A stretch of DNA of 64,000 bases from Tsukamurella sp. M9C (GCF_020169415.1 NZ_JAIULG010000012.1:1-64000); one strand, 5' to 3'; positions 34,698-44,817 are shown, counted from the stretch's first letter. Made by a program: numbers and translations. Notes: a model not told the origin generated them from the sequence alone.

Positions 34698-37600
34698 TCA
34701 GCGGCGGAAACGCAGCGTGACCAGCTGAAAGGGACTCAGAGTGAGGCGGACGTCACCGGCGGGCTCGGGAGCGTCGGCAGGGCGTTCCAGCAGGTCGGTG
34801 CGGACGGCAGACTCGTGGGGGAAGTCGGCGCGCACGGTCGCGGACGCGCGAGTGCCGCGGGACTCGTAGAGGCGCACGACCACGTCGCCGCTGTCGTCCT
34901 CCGCGAGCTTGACCGCCTCGACGATCACGCCCGGGTGGTCGACAGCGACCAGCGGGGAGACGGCCGCCGCGCCGGGGACGCTGCGCGGCGCGAGGTTCCG
35001 GCGGTAGCCCTCCTCGACGGCGTCGCCGATCGTCGCGCCCGGCCGCACCGAGACCGCGAGGCGGTGCCGGCCCTGGTCGGTCTCGGGATCGGGGTAGCGG
35101 GGCGCGCGGAGCAGCGAGAGCCGCACGACGGTGCCGGATGCGGCCGCGGTTGCGGTGCCGGAGGCGGCCTGGGTTGCGGTGCCGGGCGTCGCGCCGTCGG
35201 AATCGATGGGACGCCGCGTGATGTCGTGACCGTAGGTGGAGTCGTTCGCGACGGCGACGCCGTAATCGGGCTCGCCCACGTGCACCCAGCGGTGCGCGCA
35301 GATCTCGAACTTCGCGGCGTCCCACGACGTGTTGGCGTGCGTGGGCCGGAAGACGTGGCCGAACTGGGTCTCCGCGGCGCTGCGCTCGGCGTGGACGTCG
35401 AACGGGAAGGCCAGTTTGAGCAGCTTCTGCCGCTCGTGCCAGTCGATGTCGTTCTCGATGTCTAGGGCCGGGGAATCTGCTCGCAGGGAGATCCGCTGCG
35501 TGATCGTCGAGTCCCCGAAGGCGCGGCGCACCACGACGGCGTCGCGCTCGGCCGTCACCGCCTCCGCGTCGACGAGGTCCGTCACGTCGCGGCGGTAGAA
35601 CGAGTCGATGTCCCACGCCTCCCAGTGGTTCGGGATGTCGCGGTGCAGTTGGAGCAGGTTACCGGGCGCCGCCATCGCCTCCCGGCCGGTCGCGGCGTCG
35701 ACCAACGAGACGAGCAGGCCGCGGGCGTCGATCAGGGCGGAGACCACGCCGTTGTCCAGCCGGAAGCCCGATCCCTCGGGTGCCGGTGGGACGGACTCGG
35801 GCGCGTCGACCACCGCCGCGCCCAAGGCGGGTACCCCGTCGCGGGCGTGCGGTGCGGCGTTGAACACCAGTCGGCGCTCGCCGGCATCCGCGACCCGCTG
35901 CGTCCGGGAGTCGCTGCCCGCCAGCGCCTCCAGGGCCGCCGCGATGATCCGTTCGAGCCGCCGCGCCACCGCGGCGTAGTTCCGTTCCGCGTCCTGGTGC
36001 ACCCAGGCGATGGAGCTGCCGGGCAGGATGTCGTGGAACTGCTGGAGCAGCACCAGGTGCCAGATCTCCTCGAACTCCTCCAGCGGGTACGCGAATCCGG
36101 TGCGGACGGCGGCGGTCGCCGCCCACAGCTCGGCCTCGCGCAGGAGGTGTTCGCTGCGCCGATTGCCCTGCTTCGTGTTGGCCTGCGACGTGTAGGTGCC
36201 GCGGTGGAACTCGAGGTACAGCTCGCCCACCCAGCGCGGCGGGTGCGGCAGCTCCGCGGCGGCGGCGTCGAAGAACTCCGCGGGCGAGGAGATCTCGACC
36301 GCGGGGGATCCCTCCAGCGACGCCGTGCGGGCGGCCGCGGCGAGCATCTCCCGGGTGGGGCCGCCGCCACCGTCGCCCCAGCCGAACGGGACGAGCGAGC
36401 GGGTGCCCGTGCCCTGCTCGCGGTAGTTCTTCTGCGCCCGAGCGAGATCCGCGCCGGACAGGTCCGAGTTGTACTTGTCGACGGGCGGGAAGTGTGTGAA
36501 CAGCGCGGTGCCGTCGATGCCCTCCCACAGGAACGTCGAGTGCGGCATCCGGTTCGTCTGGTTCCACGAGAGCTTCTGCGTGAGGAAGTACTGCGAGCCC
36601 GCGGCGGCGACGATCTGCGGCATCGCCGCGGAGTAGCCGAAGGAGTCGGGCAGCCACGCCTCGGGAGTGTCGATCCCGAACTCGTGCAGGAAGAACCGCT
36701 TGCCCGCGACGAACTGCCGGGCCATCGCCTCGCCGCCGGGCATGTTGGTGTCGGCCTCGACCCACATGCCGCCCACCGGGATGAACTGCCCGGCCGCCAC
36801 CTTGTCCTTGATCCGACCGAAGAGCTCGGGGTAGCGATCGCGCACCCACGCGAACTGCTGCGCGGAGGAGCAGGCGAAGCGGAACGAGGGATCGCGGTCC
36901 ATGAGGTCCACGACGTTCGCGAAGGTTCGCGCGCACTTGCGGGCCGTCTCGCGGACCGGCCACAGCCACGCGGAATCGATGTGCGCGTGACCGACCGCCG
37001 TGATCCGGTGCGCCGACCCGTACGCCGGCGAGGCGAGCGCGGGCGCCAGCGCCGCCCTGCCCGCCGCCGCGGTGCCCGCGACGTCGTGCGGGTCCACCAC
37101 GTCCAGCATCCGTTCCAGGGCGCGCAGCACCTCGTGCCGCCGGGGCAGGTCGAAGGGCAGCTCGTGCATGAGCCCGTTCAGCGTCCAGACGTCCTGCTGC
37201 AGATCCCACACCGTCAGGTCCCGCAGCGCGAGGTCGATCGTGCCGAGCCGGTACAGCGGACCGTCGCCGGCGGTCTCCCGGTCGCCCAGGTGGGTGGGGG
37301 AGACGAAGTCGCCGCCCAGGTCGGGATTGGCGGCCGCCTCGATGTACAGGTCCACGGGCTCGCCGGGCTCCAGCGGGACGTAGGCGTTGAAGGGCGAGAT
37401 CCCCTTCACGACGGTGCCGTCCGCGCGGTACACGAGGCCCTCGGCGTTGAAGCCGGGGCCGCCGGTGAAGCCGAGCTCGACGCGGAGCTCGAGCGCGCCG
37501 TCGACGTCCGACCACTCCGACGGCGGCGCTCCGGTCACGTGCAGCCACAGCGTGGACCAGGGGGCGCCCCACGGGGTGCCGGGCGTGATCGCCGTGTACT

Positions 37601-37754
37601 CCTGGGCCACCGCCTCCGCGAAGGGCACCGGCTCGCCCGGCGCCGGCCACGCGGTCACCGTGACCGGGGCCGAGTGCGAATACACCGCCCCGTTCAGGAA
37701 CTCCCGCGTGAACCTGTCGAGCCGCTCTTCGGTCAGCCGCCGGTCGTCGTGCAT
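34698..37754 (-). CDS. GH38 alpha-mannosidase
   Basis: 1018 residues. The zinc-binding motif GHAHIDSAWLWP and the nucleophile region EAWLPDSFGYSAAMPQI identify glycoside hydrolase family 38, followed by the helical bundle (HLVLLQQFHDILPGSSIAWVHQDA) and C-terminal beta domains (IENDIDWHERQKLLKLAFPFDV). It cleaves alpha-mannosidic bonds; in Mycobacteriales possible targets are mannose-containing glycans or internal mannosides. No signal peptide is visible, which suggests a cytoplasmic enzyme. It lies 17 nt downstream of the GH15 gene on the same strand, so they probably form an operon. Confidence 0.93.
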   Translation of the reverse strand: MHDDRRLTEERLDRFTREFLNGAVYSHSAPVTVTAWPAPGEPVPFAEAVAQEYTAITPGTPWGAPWSTLWLHVTGAPPSEWSDVDGALELRVELGFTGGPGFNAEGLVYRADGTVVKGISPFNAYVPLEPGEPVDLYIEAAANPDLGGDFVSPTHLGDRETAGDGPLYRLGTIDLALRDLTVWDLQQDVWTLNGLMHELPFDLPRRHEVLRALERMLDVVDPHDVAGTAAAGRAALAPALASPAYGSAHRITAVGHAHIDSAWLWPVRETARKCARTFANVVDLMDRDPSFRFACSSAQQFAWVRDRYPELFGRIKDKVAAGQFIPVGGMWVEADTNMPGGEAMARQFVAGKRFFLHEFGIDTPEAWLPDSFGYSAAMPQIVAAAGSQYFLTQKLSWNQTNRMPHSTFLWEGIDGTALFTHFPPVDKYNSDLSGADLARAQKNYREQGTGTRSLVPFGWGDGGGGPTREMLAAAARTASLEGSPAVEISSPAEFFDAAAAELPHPPRWVGELYLEFHRGTYTSQANTKQGNRRSEHLLREAELWAATAAVRTGFAYPLEEFEEIWHLVLLQQFHDILPGSSIAWVHQDAERNYAAVARRLERIIAAALEALAGSDSRTQRVADAGERRLVFNAAPHARDGVPALGAAVVDAPESVPPAPEGSGFRLDNGVVSALIDARGLLVSLVDAATGREAMAAPGNLLQLHRDIPNHWEAWDIDSFYRRDVTDLVDAEAVTAERDAVVVRRAFGDSTITQRISLRADSPALDIENDIDWHERQKLLKLAFPFDVHAERSAAETQFGHVFRPTHANTSWDAAKFEICAHRWVHVGEPDYGVAVANDSTYGHDITRRPIDSDGATPGTATQAASGTATAAASGTVVRLSLLRAPRYPDPETDQGRHRLAVSVRPGATIGDAVEEGYRRNLAPRSVPGAAAVSPLVAVDHPGVIVEAVKLAEDDSGDVVVRLYESRGTRASATVRADFPHESAVRTDLLERPADAPEPAGDVRLTLSPFQLVTLRFRR

Positions 37755-37771
37755 GACTGCACGTTACGGCC

Positions 37772-39775
37772 TCAGGGCGTGTGATGTGCGGGGAGGAACG
37801 CGGACGCGTCGTGCCCCGACTCCTCGGCCCGGATCACGTGCACCACCGCGTTGATCAGCGCCAGGTGAGTGAAGGCCTGGGGGAAGTTCCCGAGGTGCTT
37901 GCCCGACTTCGGGTCGATCTCCTCCGCGTACAGCTTCAGCGGCGACGAGTACGCGAGAAGCCGTTCGCACAGCGCCCGGGCGCGGGTGACCTCGCCGATC
38001 TCCACCAGCGCCGAGACCAGCCAGAACGAGCAGATCGTGAACGTGCCCTCCTCGCCGTGCAGGCCGTCGTCGGTCTCCTCGACGCGGTAGCGCAGCACGA
38101 GCCCGTCCTCGGTGAGCTCGTCGGCGATGGCGAGCACCGTCGCCTTCACCCGCGGGTCGTCGGACGGGAGGAACCGCAGCAGCGGCACCAGCAGCAGGGA
38201 GGCGTCGAGCGCGGGGGCGCCGTAGCGCTGGGTGAACACGCCGCGCGAATCCACGCCGTGCTCGAGGATGTCGGCCTTGATGACCTCGGCCTTCTCCGCC
38301 CACTCGCGGGCGTAGTCGTCCTCGCCGTGCATCGCCGCGAGCTTGGCCCCGCGGTCCAGCGCGACCCAGCACATGACCTTGGAACTGGTGAAGTGCTGCG
38401 GCTCGCCGCGCACCTCCCAGATGCCGCGGTCGGGCTCGCGCCAGTGCTTGAGCGCCTCCTCGACCTGCTCCTTGAGCACCGGCCACAGCGTCTCGGGGAT
38501 CCGCTCGGAGGACTTGGTGTTCAGGTACACCGAGTCCAGCATCGTGCCCCAGATGTCGTGCTGGCGTTGGTCGAACGCCCCGTTGCCGATCCGGACGGGC
38601 CGCGCACCGTCGTACCCCGAGAGGTGCCCGAGCTCCTCCTCGAGGAGAGTGCGCTCCCCGCCGACCCCGTACATGACCTGCAGCGGGTGACGCTCGCCGT
38701 TGTTGGCACCGGAGACATCGGCGATGAAGGAGAAGAAGTCCTCGGCCTCGCGGTCGAGGCCCAGCGTGTACAGGCCCCAGAGCGCGAACGTGGAGTCGCG
38801 CACCCAGGCGTAGCGGTAGTCCCAGTTGCGGACGCCGCCCGGCGTCTCCGGGAGCGAGGTGGTCGACGCAGCCAGCAGCGCGCCAGTGGGGGAGTACGTC
38901 AGGCCCTTCAGGGTGAGCGCCGAACGCTGCAGGTAGGTGCGCCACGGGTGGTCGGGGAACTGGCCGCGGTTGATCCACTGCCGCCAGGACTCCGCGGTCG
39001 CCCACATCTTCTGCGTCGCCTCGGGGTAGGTCTGCGGCACGGGATGCTTGCTCCAGGACAGGGCGACGAAGACCTCATCGCCCTCCTTGAGGCGGGTGTG
39101 CGCCCGGGCCTCCCGGCCCTCCAGCCCCAGCCGCATGTTCGTCGTGAGCTTGAGCTCCGGGTTCTTCCCGAAGTCCGTGCGGGCCCGCGCGACGGCCTCG
39201 CCGTAGCCGTCCGCCGAGTAGGTCCACTCGGCGCCGGCCCGGTGGTAGTCGAAGGCCGGCTCGCAGTTGAGCTGCAGCTCGACGGTGCCGGACACGCACC
39301 GGGCCGTGCGGAGCAGGATGTGCTCGGCGTCCCAGTCCGTCGGGGTCCGACGGTGCGTCCGGGACCGGGTGCTCGTGTCGTGCCAGGGACCCATCACGAG
39401 GGCGTCGCGCACGATCAGCCAGCCGGTGGAGGTCTGCCACGTGGTCTCCAACATGAGGCTGCCGGGCAGGTAGCGCCGGTCGACGGGGACCTTCACGCCG
39501 TACGGCCCGAGCCGGAAGGAGCCGGCGCCGCGGTCGAGGATCGCGCCGAAGACGCTGGGGGAGTCGGGGCGGGGGATGCACATCCATTCGACGCTGCCGT
39601 CGCGCGCGATCAGGCAGGTGTTCTCGCAGTCCGAGAGGAAGGCGTAGTCGTGGATGGGCGGGAAGACCGCATCGCCGATCGACGGGGCGTCGGTCACGAG
39701 CGCATCGAGACCGAGCACATCGGGGCCGGGTGCGTCGGTGGTGGGGCCGTCGTTCTTCGCTGCCATGCACACCAT
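37772..39775 (-). CDS. GH15 glycoside hydrolase, trehalase-like
   Basis: 667 residues. The N-terminal beta domain holds FPPIHDYAFLSDCENTCLIARDGSVEWMCIPRPDSPSVFGAILD; the (alpha/alpha)6 catalytic part holds NWDYRYAWVRDSTFALWGL, and the C-terminal part LYAEEIDPKSGKHLGNFPQAFTHLALINA with the second catalytic Glu. Mycobacterial orthologues at the same locus (Rv2402, MSMEG_4535) act as trehalases, which makes trehalose the likely substrate. ATG 39775 is used; ATG 39766 is an alternative, with homologues starting less clearly. It is divergent from two micro-membrane genes. Confidence 0.9.
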   Translation of the reverse strand: MVCMAAKNDGPTTDAPGPDVLGLDALVTDAPSIGDAVFPPIHDYAFLSDCENTCLIARDGSVEWMCIPRPDSPSVFGAILDRGAGSFRLGPYGVKVPVDRRYLPGSLMLETTWQTSTGWLIVRDALVMGPWHDTSTRSRTHRRTPTDWDAEHILLRTARCVSGTVELQLNCEPAFDYHRAGAEWTYSADGYGEAVARARTDFGKNPELKLTTNMRLGLEGREARAHTRLKEGDEVFVALSWSKHPVPQTYPEATQKMWATAESWRQWINRGQFPDHPWRTYLQRSALTLKGLTYSPTGALLAASTTSLPETPGGVRNWDYRYAWVRDSTFALWGLYTLGLDREAEDFFSFIADVSGANNGERHPLQVMYGVGGERTLLEEELGHLSGYDGARPVRIGNGAFDQRQHDIWGTMLDSVYLNTKSSERIPETLWPVLKEQVEEALKHWREPDRGIWEVRGEPQHFTSSKVMCWVALDRGAKLAAMHGEDDYAREWAEKAEVIKADILEHGVDSRGVFTQRYGAPALDASLLLVPLLRFLPSDDPRVKATVLAIADELTEDGLVLRYRVEETDDGLHGEEGTFTICSFWLVSALVEIGEVTRARALCERLLAYSSPLKLYAEEIDPKSGKHLGNFPQAFTHLALINAVVHVIRAEESGHDASAFLPAHHTP

Positions 39776-39824
39776 GATGAGGCACGGTGGCGGGTTCGCG
39801 CACGGCGGTCGCTAGGCTGGTCGG

Positions 39825-40061
39825 GTGCATGCGATCGCGCAGTGGTGGGACTCGGTGGAGCTGTGGCTCACCGGACTGCCCTACGTACTGCAGGTCAGCC
39901 TCGTGATGGTTGTACTCGCAGTGATCGCAATGCTGGTGGTGCGCGTCCTCAGCGCCCTCATCGATCGCGTCGCCGACGCGCTCGACGCCCGCCTCGAGCG
40001 GTCAGGTCGCGCGGACATCGCAGGTCAGCGTGCCGGAGAAGGGAATGACGAGAGTGTCTGA
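39825..40061 (+). CDS. Small membrane protein, 78 residues
   Basis: One strong membrane helix (VLQVSLVMVVLAVIAMLVVRVLSALI) follows a short Trp-rich N-terminus (MHAIAQWWDSVELWLTGLPY); the rest is an amphipathic charged helix (DRVADALDARLERSGRADIAG). The GTG at 39825 follows TAGGCT by 6 nt, so the mRNA is likely leaderless. It overlaps a second micro-gene by 17 bp and then leads into subI. I recall small genes (Rv2401, Rv2401A) at this point in M. tuberculosis. Its role is unknown. Confidence 0.72.
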   Translation: MHAIAQWWDSVELWLTGLPYVLQVSLVMVVLAVIAMLVVRVLSALIDRVADALDARLERSGRADIAGQRAGEGNDESV

Positions 40062-40164
40062 GACAGGCGGCGGATGGCGGGCGCTCGTGCCCAAGTCGAA
40101 GGTGACCCTCGCGTTGATCGCGCTGCTGGTGCTCCTCGTCGTCGCGTGGGCCCTGCTGCGCTGA
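40045..40164 (+). CDS. 39-residue single-pass membrane protein
   Basis: A short frame with GGAGAAGGG just before the ATG at 40045. It has a polar N-terminus (MTRVSETGGGWRALVPKSKV) and one C-terminal membrane helix (TLALIALLVLLVVAWALLR). It overlaps the 78-residue gene by 17 bp, implying translational coupling. It lies 52 bp before subI. A GTG at 40054 is a possible alternative start. The matching position of the small gene Rv2401A in M. tuberculosis supports it being real. Confidence 0.65.
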   Translation: MTRVSETGGGWRALVPKSKVTLALIALLVLLVVAWALLR

Positions 40165-40216
40165 CGGCTCTCCGTAGGATTCTCGCCTGACCTTGTCCCG
40201 AGGAGAACGGCGAGAC

Positions 40217-41311
40217 GTGATCCGACCCAGCCTCCGCGGCCGTGCTGTGAGCATCGTCGCGATCGCCCTGACCGTGGTGCTCACGGCGTGCGGCGGCGGC
40301 TCCACCGACGACCCGCACGGCGTCGACATCTCCAGTGGCGACAAGCGGGTGAACCTCGTCGCCTTCGCGGCGCCCAAGCCCGCCTTCGACGTGGCCATCC
40401 CGCTGTTCCGCGAGACCAACCCCGACGTGGGCTTCTCGCAGTCCTACGGCGCCTCCGGCGATCAGTCCCGCAAGGTCGCGCGGCACGTGCCCGCCGACGT
40501 GGTGAACATGTCCGTCGCGCCGGACGTGACCCGCATCGTCAAGGCCGGGCTCATCGACAAGGACTGGGAGAAGGCCTACCCGCGGCGCTCCGTGCCCTTC
40601 ACGTCCCTCGTCGCCGTCGTGGTCCGGCCCGGCAACCCGAAGGGCATCCACGACTGGGCCGACCTGCTCAAGCCCGGCGTCGAGGTGGTCACCCCGAACC
40701 CGGCGAGCTCGGGCTCGGCCAAGTGGAACCTGCTCGCGCCCTACGCCGCGCTCTCCAACGGCGGTCAGGAGCCGGCGAAGGGGCTGGCCTTCGTCAAGGA
40801 GCTCATCCGCGATCACACGACCGTGAGTCCCGGCTCCGGCCGCGACGCCACCTCCGCCTTCGAGTCCGGGCAGGGCGACGTGCTGCTCAGCTACGAGAGC
40901 GAGGCCGTGCTCCTGCAGCGGCAGAGTGAGAAGGACGGCAAGCCCAAGCCCGAGTACTTCATCCCGCCGCAGTCCTTCCGCATCGACCTGCCCGTCGCCG
41001 TCGTGAACACTGCGCAGTCCCTCGACGCGGCGAACCGCTTCGTCGGCTTCCTGTTCTCGCCCGAGGCGCAGCGCGCCATCCCGCGGTCGGGCTTCCGGGC
41101 CGGCGACCCCGCGATCGCCGCCGAGACCGCGCACCTGTTCCCCGCGCAGCCGCAGCGACTCTGGACGATCGACGAGCTCGGCGCGGTGCTTGGTAAGGGG
41201 ACGGCCGCGAAGAACAACGGCAAGGACCTCACCGGCTGGGCCGCCGTCGACGCGGCGCTGTTCGGCGACAAGGGCGCCATCGCCGCGGCCTACAAGAACG
41301 GCGGCAAGTGA
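40217..41311 (+). CDS. subI: Sulfate ABC transporter substrate-binding lipoprotein
   Basis: 364 residues. A signal peptide ends in a lipobox, VLTAC with Cys25, so the protein is anchored to the outer face of the membrane. The sulfate-binding protein family is clear from NLVAFAAPKPAFDVAIPLF, VTPNPASSGSAKWNLLAPY and GQGDVLLSYESEAVLL. It captures sulfate (and thiosulfate) for CysTWA. The start GTG 40217 gives the best signal peptide and has GAGGAG upstream; an earlier TTG adds eight residues. Its stop overlaps the cysT ATG (TGATG). Confidence 0.94.
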   Translation: MIRPSLRGRAVSIVAIALTVVLTACGGGSTDDPHGVDISSGDKRVNLVAFAAPKPAFDVAIPLFRETNPDVGFSQSYGASGDQSRKVARHVPADVVNMSVAPDVTRIVKAGLIDKDWEKAYPRRSVPFTSLVAVVVRPGNPKGIHDWADLLKPGVEVVTPNPASSGSAKWNLLAPYAALSNGGQEPAKGLAFVKELIRDHTTVSPGSGRDATSAFESGQGDVLLSYESEAVLLQRQSEKDGKPKPEYFIPPQSFRIDLPVAVVNTAQSLDAANRFVGFLFSPEAQRAIPRSGFRAGDPAIAAETAHLFPAQPQRLWTIDELGAVLGKGTAAKNNGKDLTGWAAVDAALFGDKGAIAAAYKNGGK

Positions 41312-42102
41312 TGCGGAGCCTGATCAACCCGCTGCGCATCGGCGTGGCCTGGCTGTGGATCTCGCTGATCGTGCTGCTGCCGATCGCGGCCATCACGACC
41401 AAGGCCTTCGACCACGGCTGGTCCGGGTTCTGGGTGGCGCTGACCGCGAAGAACGCGGTCTCCACCCTGGTCATCACCGTGTGGGTCTCGCTGCTGGTCA
41501 CGCTGATCAACGTGGTGATGGGCACCGTCATCGCCTGGGTGCTCGTGCGCGACGACTTCCCCGGCAAGGGCGTCGTCAACGCCCTCATCGACCTGCCCTT
41601 CGCCCTGCCGACGATCGTCGCGTCGATCGTGCTGCTCTCGCTGTACGGGCCGGACAGCCCCGTCGGGCTGACGCTGAACGCGACCCAGCCGGCGATCGTC
41701 ATCGCGCTGGCCTTCGTGACGCTGCCCTTCGTGGTGCGGCAGGTGCAGCCCGTGCTCATCGAGCTCGACCGCGAGGTCGAGGAGGCTGCGGCCTCCCTCG
41801 GCGCGCCCAACCGGGTGATCGCGGCGAAGATCGTCATCCCCACACTGCTGCCCGCGATCCTCTCCGGCGCCGGCCTCGCCTTCACCCGCGCGATCGGCGA
41901 GTTCGGCTCGGTCGTGCTGGTCGGCGGCAACATCCCCGGCCAGACGCAGGTGGCCTCGCAGTACATCCAGCAGCAGCTCGAGGTCGACAACCAGGTGGCC
42001 GCGTCCGCCATCTCGGTCGCGCTGCTCGCCATCGCCTTCGTGCTGCTGGCGGTGATGCGGTTCGTCGGATCGAGGACCGCGAAGAGGGAGGAGCAGGAGT
42101 GA
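41311..42102 (+). CDS. cysT: Sulfate ABC transporter permease CysT
   Basis: 263 residues with six membrane segments. The permease EAA loop reads EEAAASLGAPNRVIAAKIVIPTLLPAILSGAGLAF, as in CysT/CysU proteins. It forms the channel with CysW. The ATG overlaps the subI stop by one base; a GTG at 41308 is also in frame. Its stop overlaps the cysW start, giving a fully coupled operon. Confidence 0.94.
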   Translation: MRSLINPLRIGVAWLWISLIVLLPIAAITTKAFDHGWSGFWVALTAKNAVSTLVITVWVSLLVTLINVVMGTVIAWVLVRDDFPGKGVVNALIDLPFALPTIVASIVLLSLYGPDSPVGLTLNATQPAIVIALAFVTLPFVVRQVQPVLIELDREVEEAAASLGAPNRVIAAKIVIPTLLPAILSGAGLAFTRAIGEFGSVVLVGGNIPGQTQVASQYIQQQLEVDNQVAASAISVALLAIAFVLLAVMRFVGSRTAKREEQE

Positions 42103-42917
42103 ATCTCTCCAGGAAGACGGTGCTGAGCCTCCGGTCGGTCGCGCTGCTGTACCTGCTGGTGCTGCTGGTGCTGCCCATCGGCGTGATCCTGTACCGCTCG
42201 TTCGAGCGCGGCTTCGGTGAGTTCTGGGCCTGGATCACCACCCCGGCCGCGATCTCGGCGCTGCAGCTCTCGCTGCTCATCGTCGCGATCGTGGTGCCGC
42301 TCAACGTGATCTTCGGCGTGCTCGTCGCGCTGGCCCTGGCCCGTGGGAAGTTCCGCGGCAAGGCCGCGCTGCAGGCCGCGGTAGACCTGCCCTTCGCGGT
42401 CTCGCCGGTGGTGGTGGGCGTCGCGCTCATCATGTTGTGGGGCGTGGGAGGCTGGTTCGGCGGCATCGAATCCCTCGGCTTCCGGATCATCTTCGGGCTG
42501 CCCGGCATGGTGCTGGCGACGACCTTCGTGACGCTGCCCTTCGTGGTGCGCGAGGTGGAGCCGGTGCTGCACGAGATCGGGCAGGACCAGGAGCAGGCCG
42601 CCGCGACCCTGGGCGCGAGCGCCTGGCAGACCTTCTGGCGGATCACGCTGCCGGCGATCCGCTGGGGCCTGACCTACGGCGTGGTGCTCACGATCGCCCG
42701 AGCGCTGGGCGAGTACGGCGCCGTGCTCATGGTCTCGTCGAACTTCCCCGGCATCTCGCAGACGCTCACCCTGCTGGTGAGCTCGCGCAACCACGACGAC
42801 TACAACACCTTCGGGGCGTACGCCGCCGCGACGCTGCTCATGCTGCTGGCGCTCGTCGCGCTGGTGGCGATGTCCCTGCTCGAAGCGACCCGCAGGAGGA
42901 ACCGCGATGACGATTAA
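42099..42917 (+). CDS. cysW: Sulfate ABC transporter permease CysW
   Basis: 272 residues with six membrane segments. The EAA loop is [45 protein letters not shown]. The GTG at 42099 overlaps the cysT stop (GTGA) with GGAGCAGGAG before it. It overlaps cysA by 11 bp. CysW pairs with CysT in the inner membrane complex. Confidence 0.94.
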   Translation: MNLSRKTVLSLRSVALLYLLVLLVLPIGVILYRSFERGFGEFWAWITTPAAISALQLSLLIVAIVVPLNVIFGVLVALALARGKFRGKAALQAAVDLPFAVSPVVVGVALIMLWGVGGWFGGIESLGFRIIFGLPGMVLATTFVTLPFVVREVEPVLHEIGQDQEQAAATLGASAWQTFWRITLPAIRWGLTYGVVLTIARALGEYGAVLMVSSNFPGISQTLTLLVSSRNHDDYNTFGAYAAATLLMLLALVALVAMSLLEATRRRNRDDD

Positions 42918-43905
42918 CGTGGTGGGAGCCAACAAGCGCTACGGCGACTTCGCGGCCCTCGATGACGTCTCCCTGGAGATCCCGGACGGCTCGCTGACCG
43001 CGCTGCTCGGGCCCTCCGGATCCGGCAAGTCGACGCTGCTGCGCTCGATCGCCGGCCTCGACCGGCTCGACTCGGGCCTCGTCGAGATCAACGGCGTCGA
43101 CGTCACGCACGCGACCCCGCAGCAGCGCGACATCGGCTTCGTCTTCCAGCACTACGCCGCGTTCAAGCACATGACGGTGCGGGAGAACGTCGCGTTCGGG
43201 CTCAAGATCCGCAAGCGCCCGGCGGCCGAGGTGAAGGCCAAGGTCGACGACCTGCTCGAGGTCGTCGGGCTCAGTGGCTTCCAGACCCGCTACCCCGCGC
43301 AGCTGTCGGGCGGCCAGCGCCAGCGCATGGCGCTCGCCCGCGCGCTGGCGGTGGACCCGCAGGTGCTGCTGCTCGACGAGCCCTTCGGCGCGCTGGACGC
43401 GAAGGTGCGCGACGAGCTGCGGTCCTGGCTGCGCCGGCTGCACGACGAGGTGCACGTGACCACCGTGATCGTGACCCACGACCAACAGGAGGCGCTCGAC
43501 ATCGCCGACCGGATCGCGGTCCTCAACAAGGGTCGCATCGAGCAGGTCGGCACCCCGTCGGACGTCTACGACCGGCCCGAGACCGAGTTCGTCATGTCCT
43601 TCCTCGGCTCCGTCGCGAAGCTCAACGGCGTGCTCGTACGCCCGCACGACATCCGCGTCGGCCGCACGCCCGAGTTGGCCCGCGCCGGCGGGCTGACCGC
43701 GGAGGAGGCGGGCGTGCTGCGCGCCGAGGTCGAGCGCGTGGTCTACCTCGGCTTCGAGGTGCGCGTCGAGTTGAAGAACGCCGCGACGGGGGAGCGCTTC
43801 CAGGCGCAGATCACCCGCGGTGACGCCACCGCGCTGGACCTCGCGGAGGGCGACGTCGTGTACGTACGCGCCACCCACGTGCCGGAGATCGCCGCGCCGA
43901 AGTAG
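42907..43905 (+). CDS. cysA: Sulfate ABC transporter ATP-binding protein
   Basis: 332 residues. Walker [11 protein letters not shown]-loop [16 protein letters not shown], signature [15 protein letters not shown], Walker [13 protein letters not shown] and switch His in IVTHDQQEA are all intact. A C-terminal regulatory (TOBE-like) domain contains [15 protein letters not shown]. It energises sulfate import. It ends the subI-cysTWA operon; a modest GC-rich inverted repeat lies just past the stop (about 43908-43928). Confidence 0.95.
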   Translation: MTINVVGANKRYGDFAALDDVSLEIPDGSLTALLGPSGSGKSTLLRSIAGLDRLDSGLVEINGVDVTHATPQQRDIGFVFQHYAAFKHMTVRENVAFGLKIRKRPAAEVKAKVDDLLEVVGLSGFQTRYPAQLSGGQRQRMALARALAVDPQVLLLDEPFGALDAKVRDELRSWLRRLHDEVHVTTVIVTHDQQEALDIADRIAVLNKGRIEQVGTPSDVYDRPETEFVMSFLGSVAKLNGVLVRPHDIRVGRTPELARAGGLTAEEAGVLRAEVERVVYLGFEVRVELKNAATGERFQAQITRGDATALDLAEGDVVYVRATHVPEIAAPK

Positions 43906-43941
43906 CGATCGGCGCCTCGCCGTCGATGTACGGTCGTGAAC

Positions 43942-44817
43942 ATGGCGGCGCGGGATGAGCAACCGCGGGACCTGCGGGGAGCTGCGGACCTGCGGGCGCG
44001 GGACGTCGACCGGGTGTGGGTCATGGCCCGCGTCGACGAGGCCTTCACCGACGGGCAGCTGACGGTGGACGAACACCTCGACCGCCTCGCCGCTGCTCGC
44101 GCCGCGACGACCATTCGGGAGCTCGACCTCGTGCTGCGCGACCTCCAGGTTCCGGTGGCCCCGAGCGCGCACCGTCGGGGGGAACGGCGCGCGCGGGTGG
44201 CGGTCGTCGTGGTCGCGATCGCGGTCGTGGTCACGATTCTCGCGGTGGCGATCGCGTGGTTCTCGGCCGAGTCCGTCCCCGACCGGCCCGCGGCCGCCGA
44301 CGACCGCCCCGGTGCCGCGGCGCAGGTGGCGGACCGCCTCGTGGGCGGGCCGATGTTCTCCGCCGCCGGCCTCGATGAGGTGGTGCGCGCGACCCGGGAG
44401 AAGTTCGGCACCACGGTGATCGAGGGCGTGCACTTCTACCGGGACAAGGCGGTGGTCAGGGTCCCGGAGGCGGTGTCGCCCACCGGTGCGGCGTGGTACA
44501 CGTACTCCCTCGGAGGGGCGTTCCACGACCGCGAGGTCTACGGCGGCCAGGCGGTGTCGTCGGACGCGGCGCTCCGCGTCGACGTCGCGCGGCTCGACAC
44601 GAGGCGCCTCGCGGAGCTGATCGCGTCCTCGCCCGAACGGCTCGGGCTCACGGGCGCCGCGAATCTGTCGCCGAACGTGCCCTTCCGCGTGACGGTCGGC
44701 GGCGACGACGGCGGCCAGGTCTGGATCGGCGTCAATGACATCGGTATCGACTCGCACCTCGTCGCGGGCCTGGATGGAGCGATCCTCGGCGTCCATCGCT
44801 GCGGGTGGGGCTGCTGA
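43942..44817 (+). CDS. DUF1707 domain membrane protein
   Basis: 291 residues. The N-terminal DUF1707 domain reads LRARDVDRVWVMARVDEAFTDGQLTVDEHLDRLAAARAATTIRELDLVLRDLQ. One membrane helix follows (VAVVVVAIAVVVTILAVAIAWF), and then a 190-residue outer domain. DUF1707 proteins are abundant in Actinobacteria and unassigned. I use ATG 43942: TACGGT (43929-43934) ends 7 nt before it, so the mRNA is probably leaderless; a GTG at 43936 would add two residues. Confidence 0.82.
   Translation: MAARDEQPRDLRGAADLRARDVDRVWVMARVDEAFTDGQLTVDEHLDRLAAARAATTIRELDLVLRDLQVPVAPSAHRRGERRARVAVVVVAIAVVVTILAVAIAWFSAESVPDRPAAADDRPGAAAQVADRLVGGPMFSAAGLDEVVRATREKFGTTVIEGVHFYRDKAVVRVPEAVSPTGAAWYTYSLGGAFHDREVYGGQAVSSDAALRVDVARLDTRRLAELIASSPERLGLTGAANLSPNVPFRVTVGGDDGGQVWIGVNDIGIDSHLVAGLDGAILGVHRCGWGC

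Noticed and set aside
35625-37784. 719-codon plus-strand open frame
   Set aside because: It is antisense to the GH38 gene, which has its catalytic motifs.
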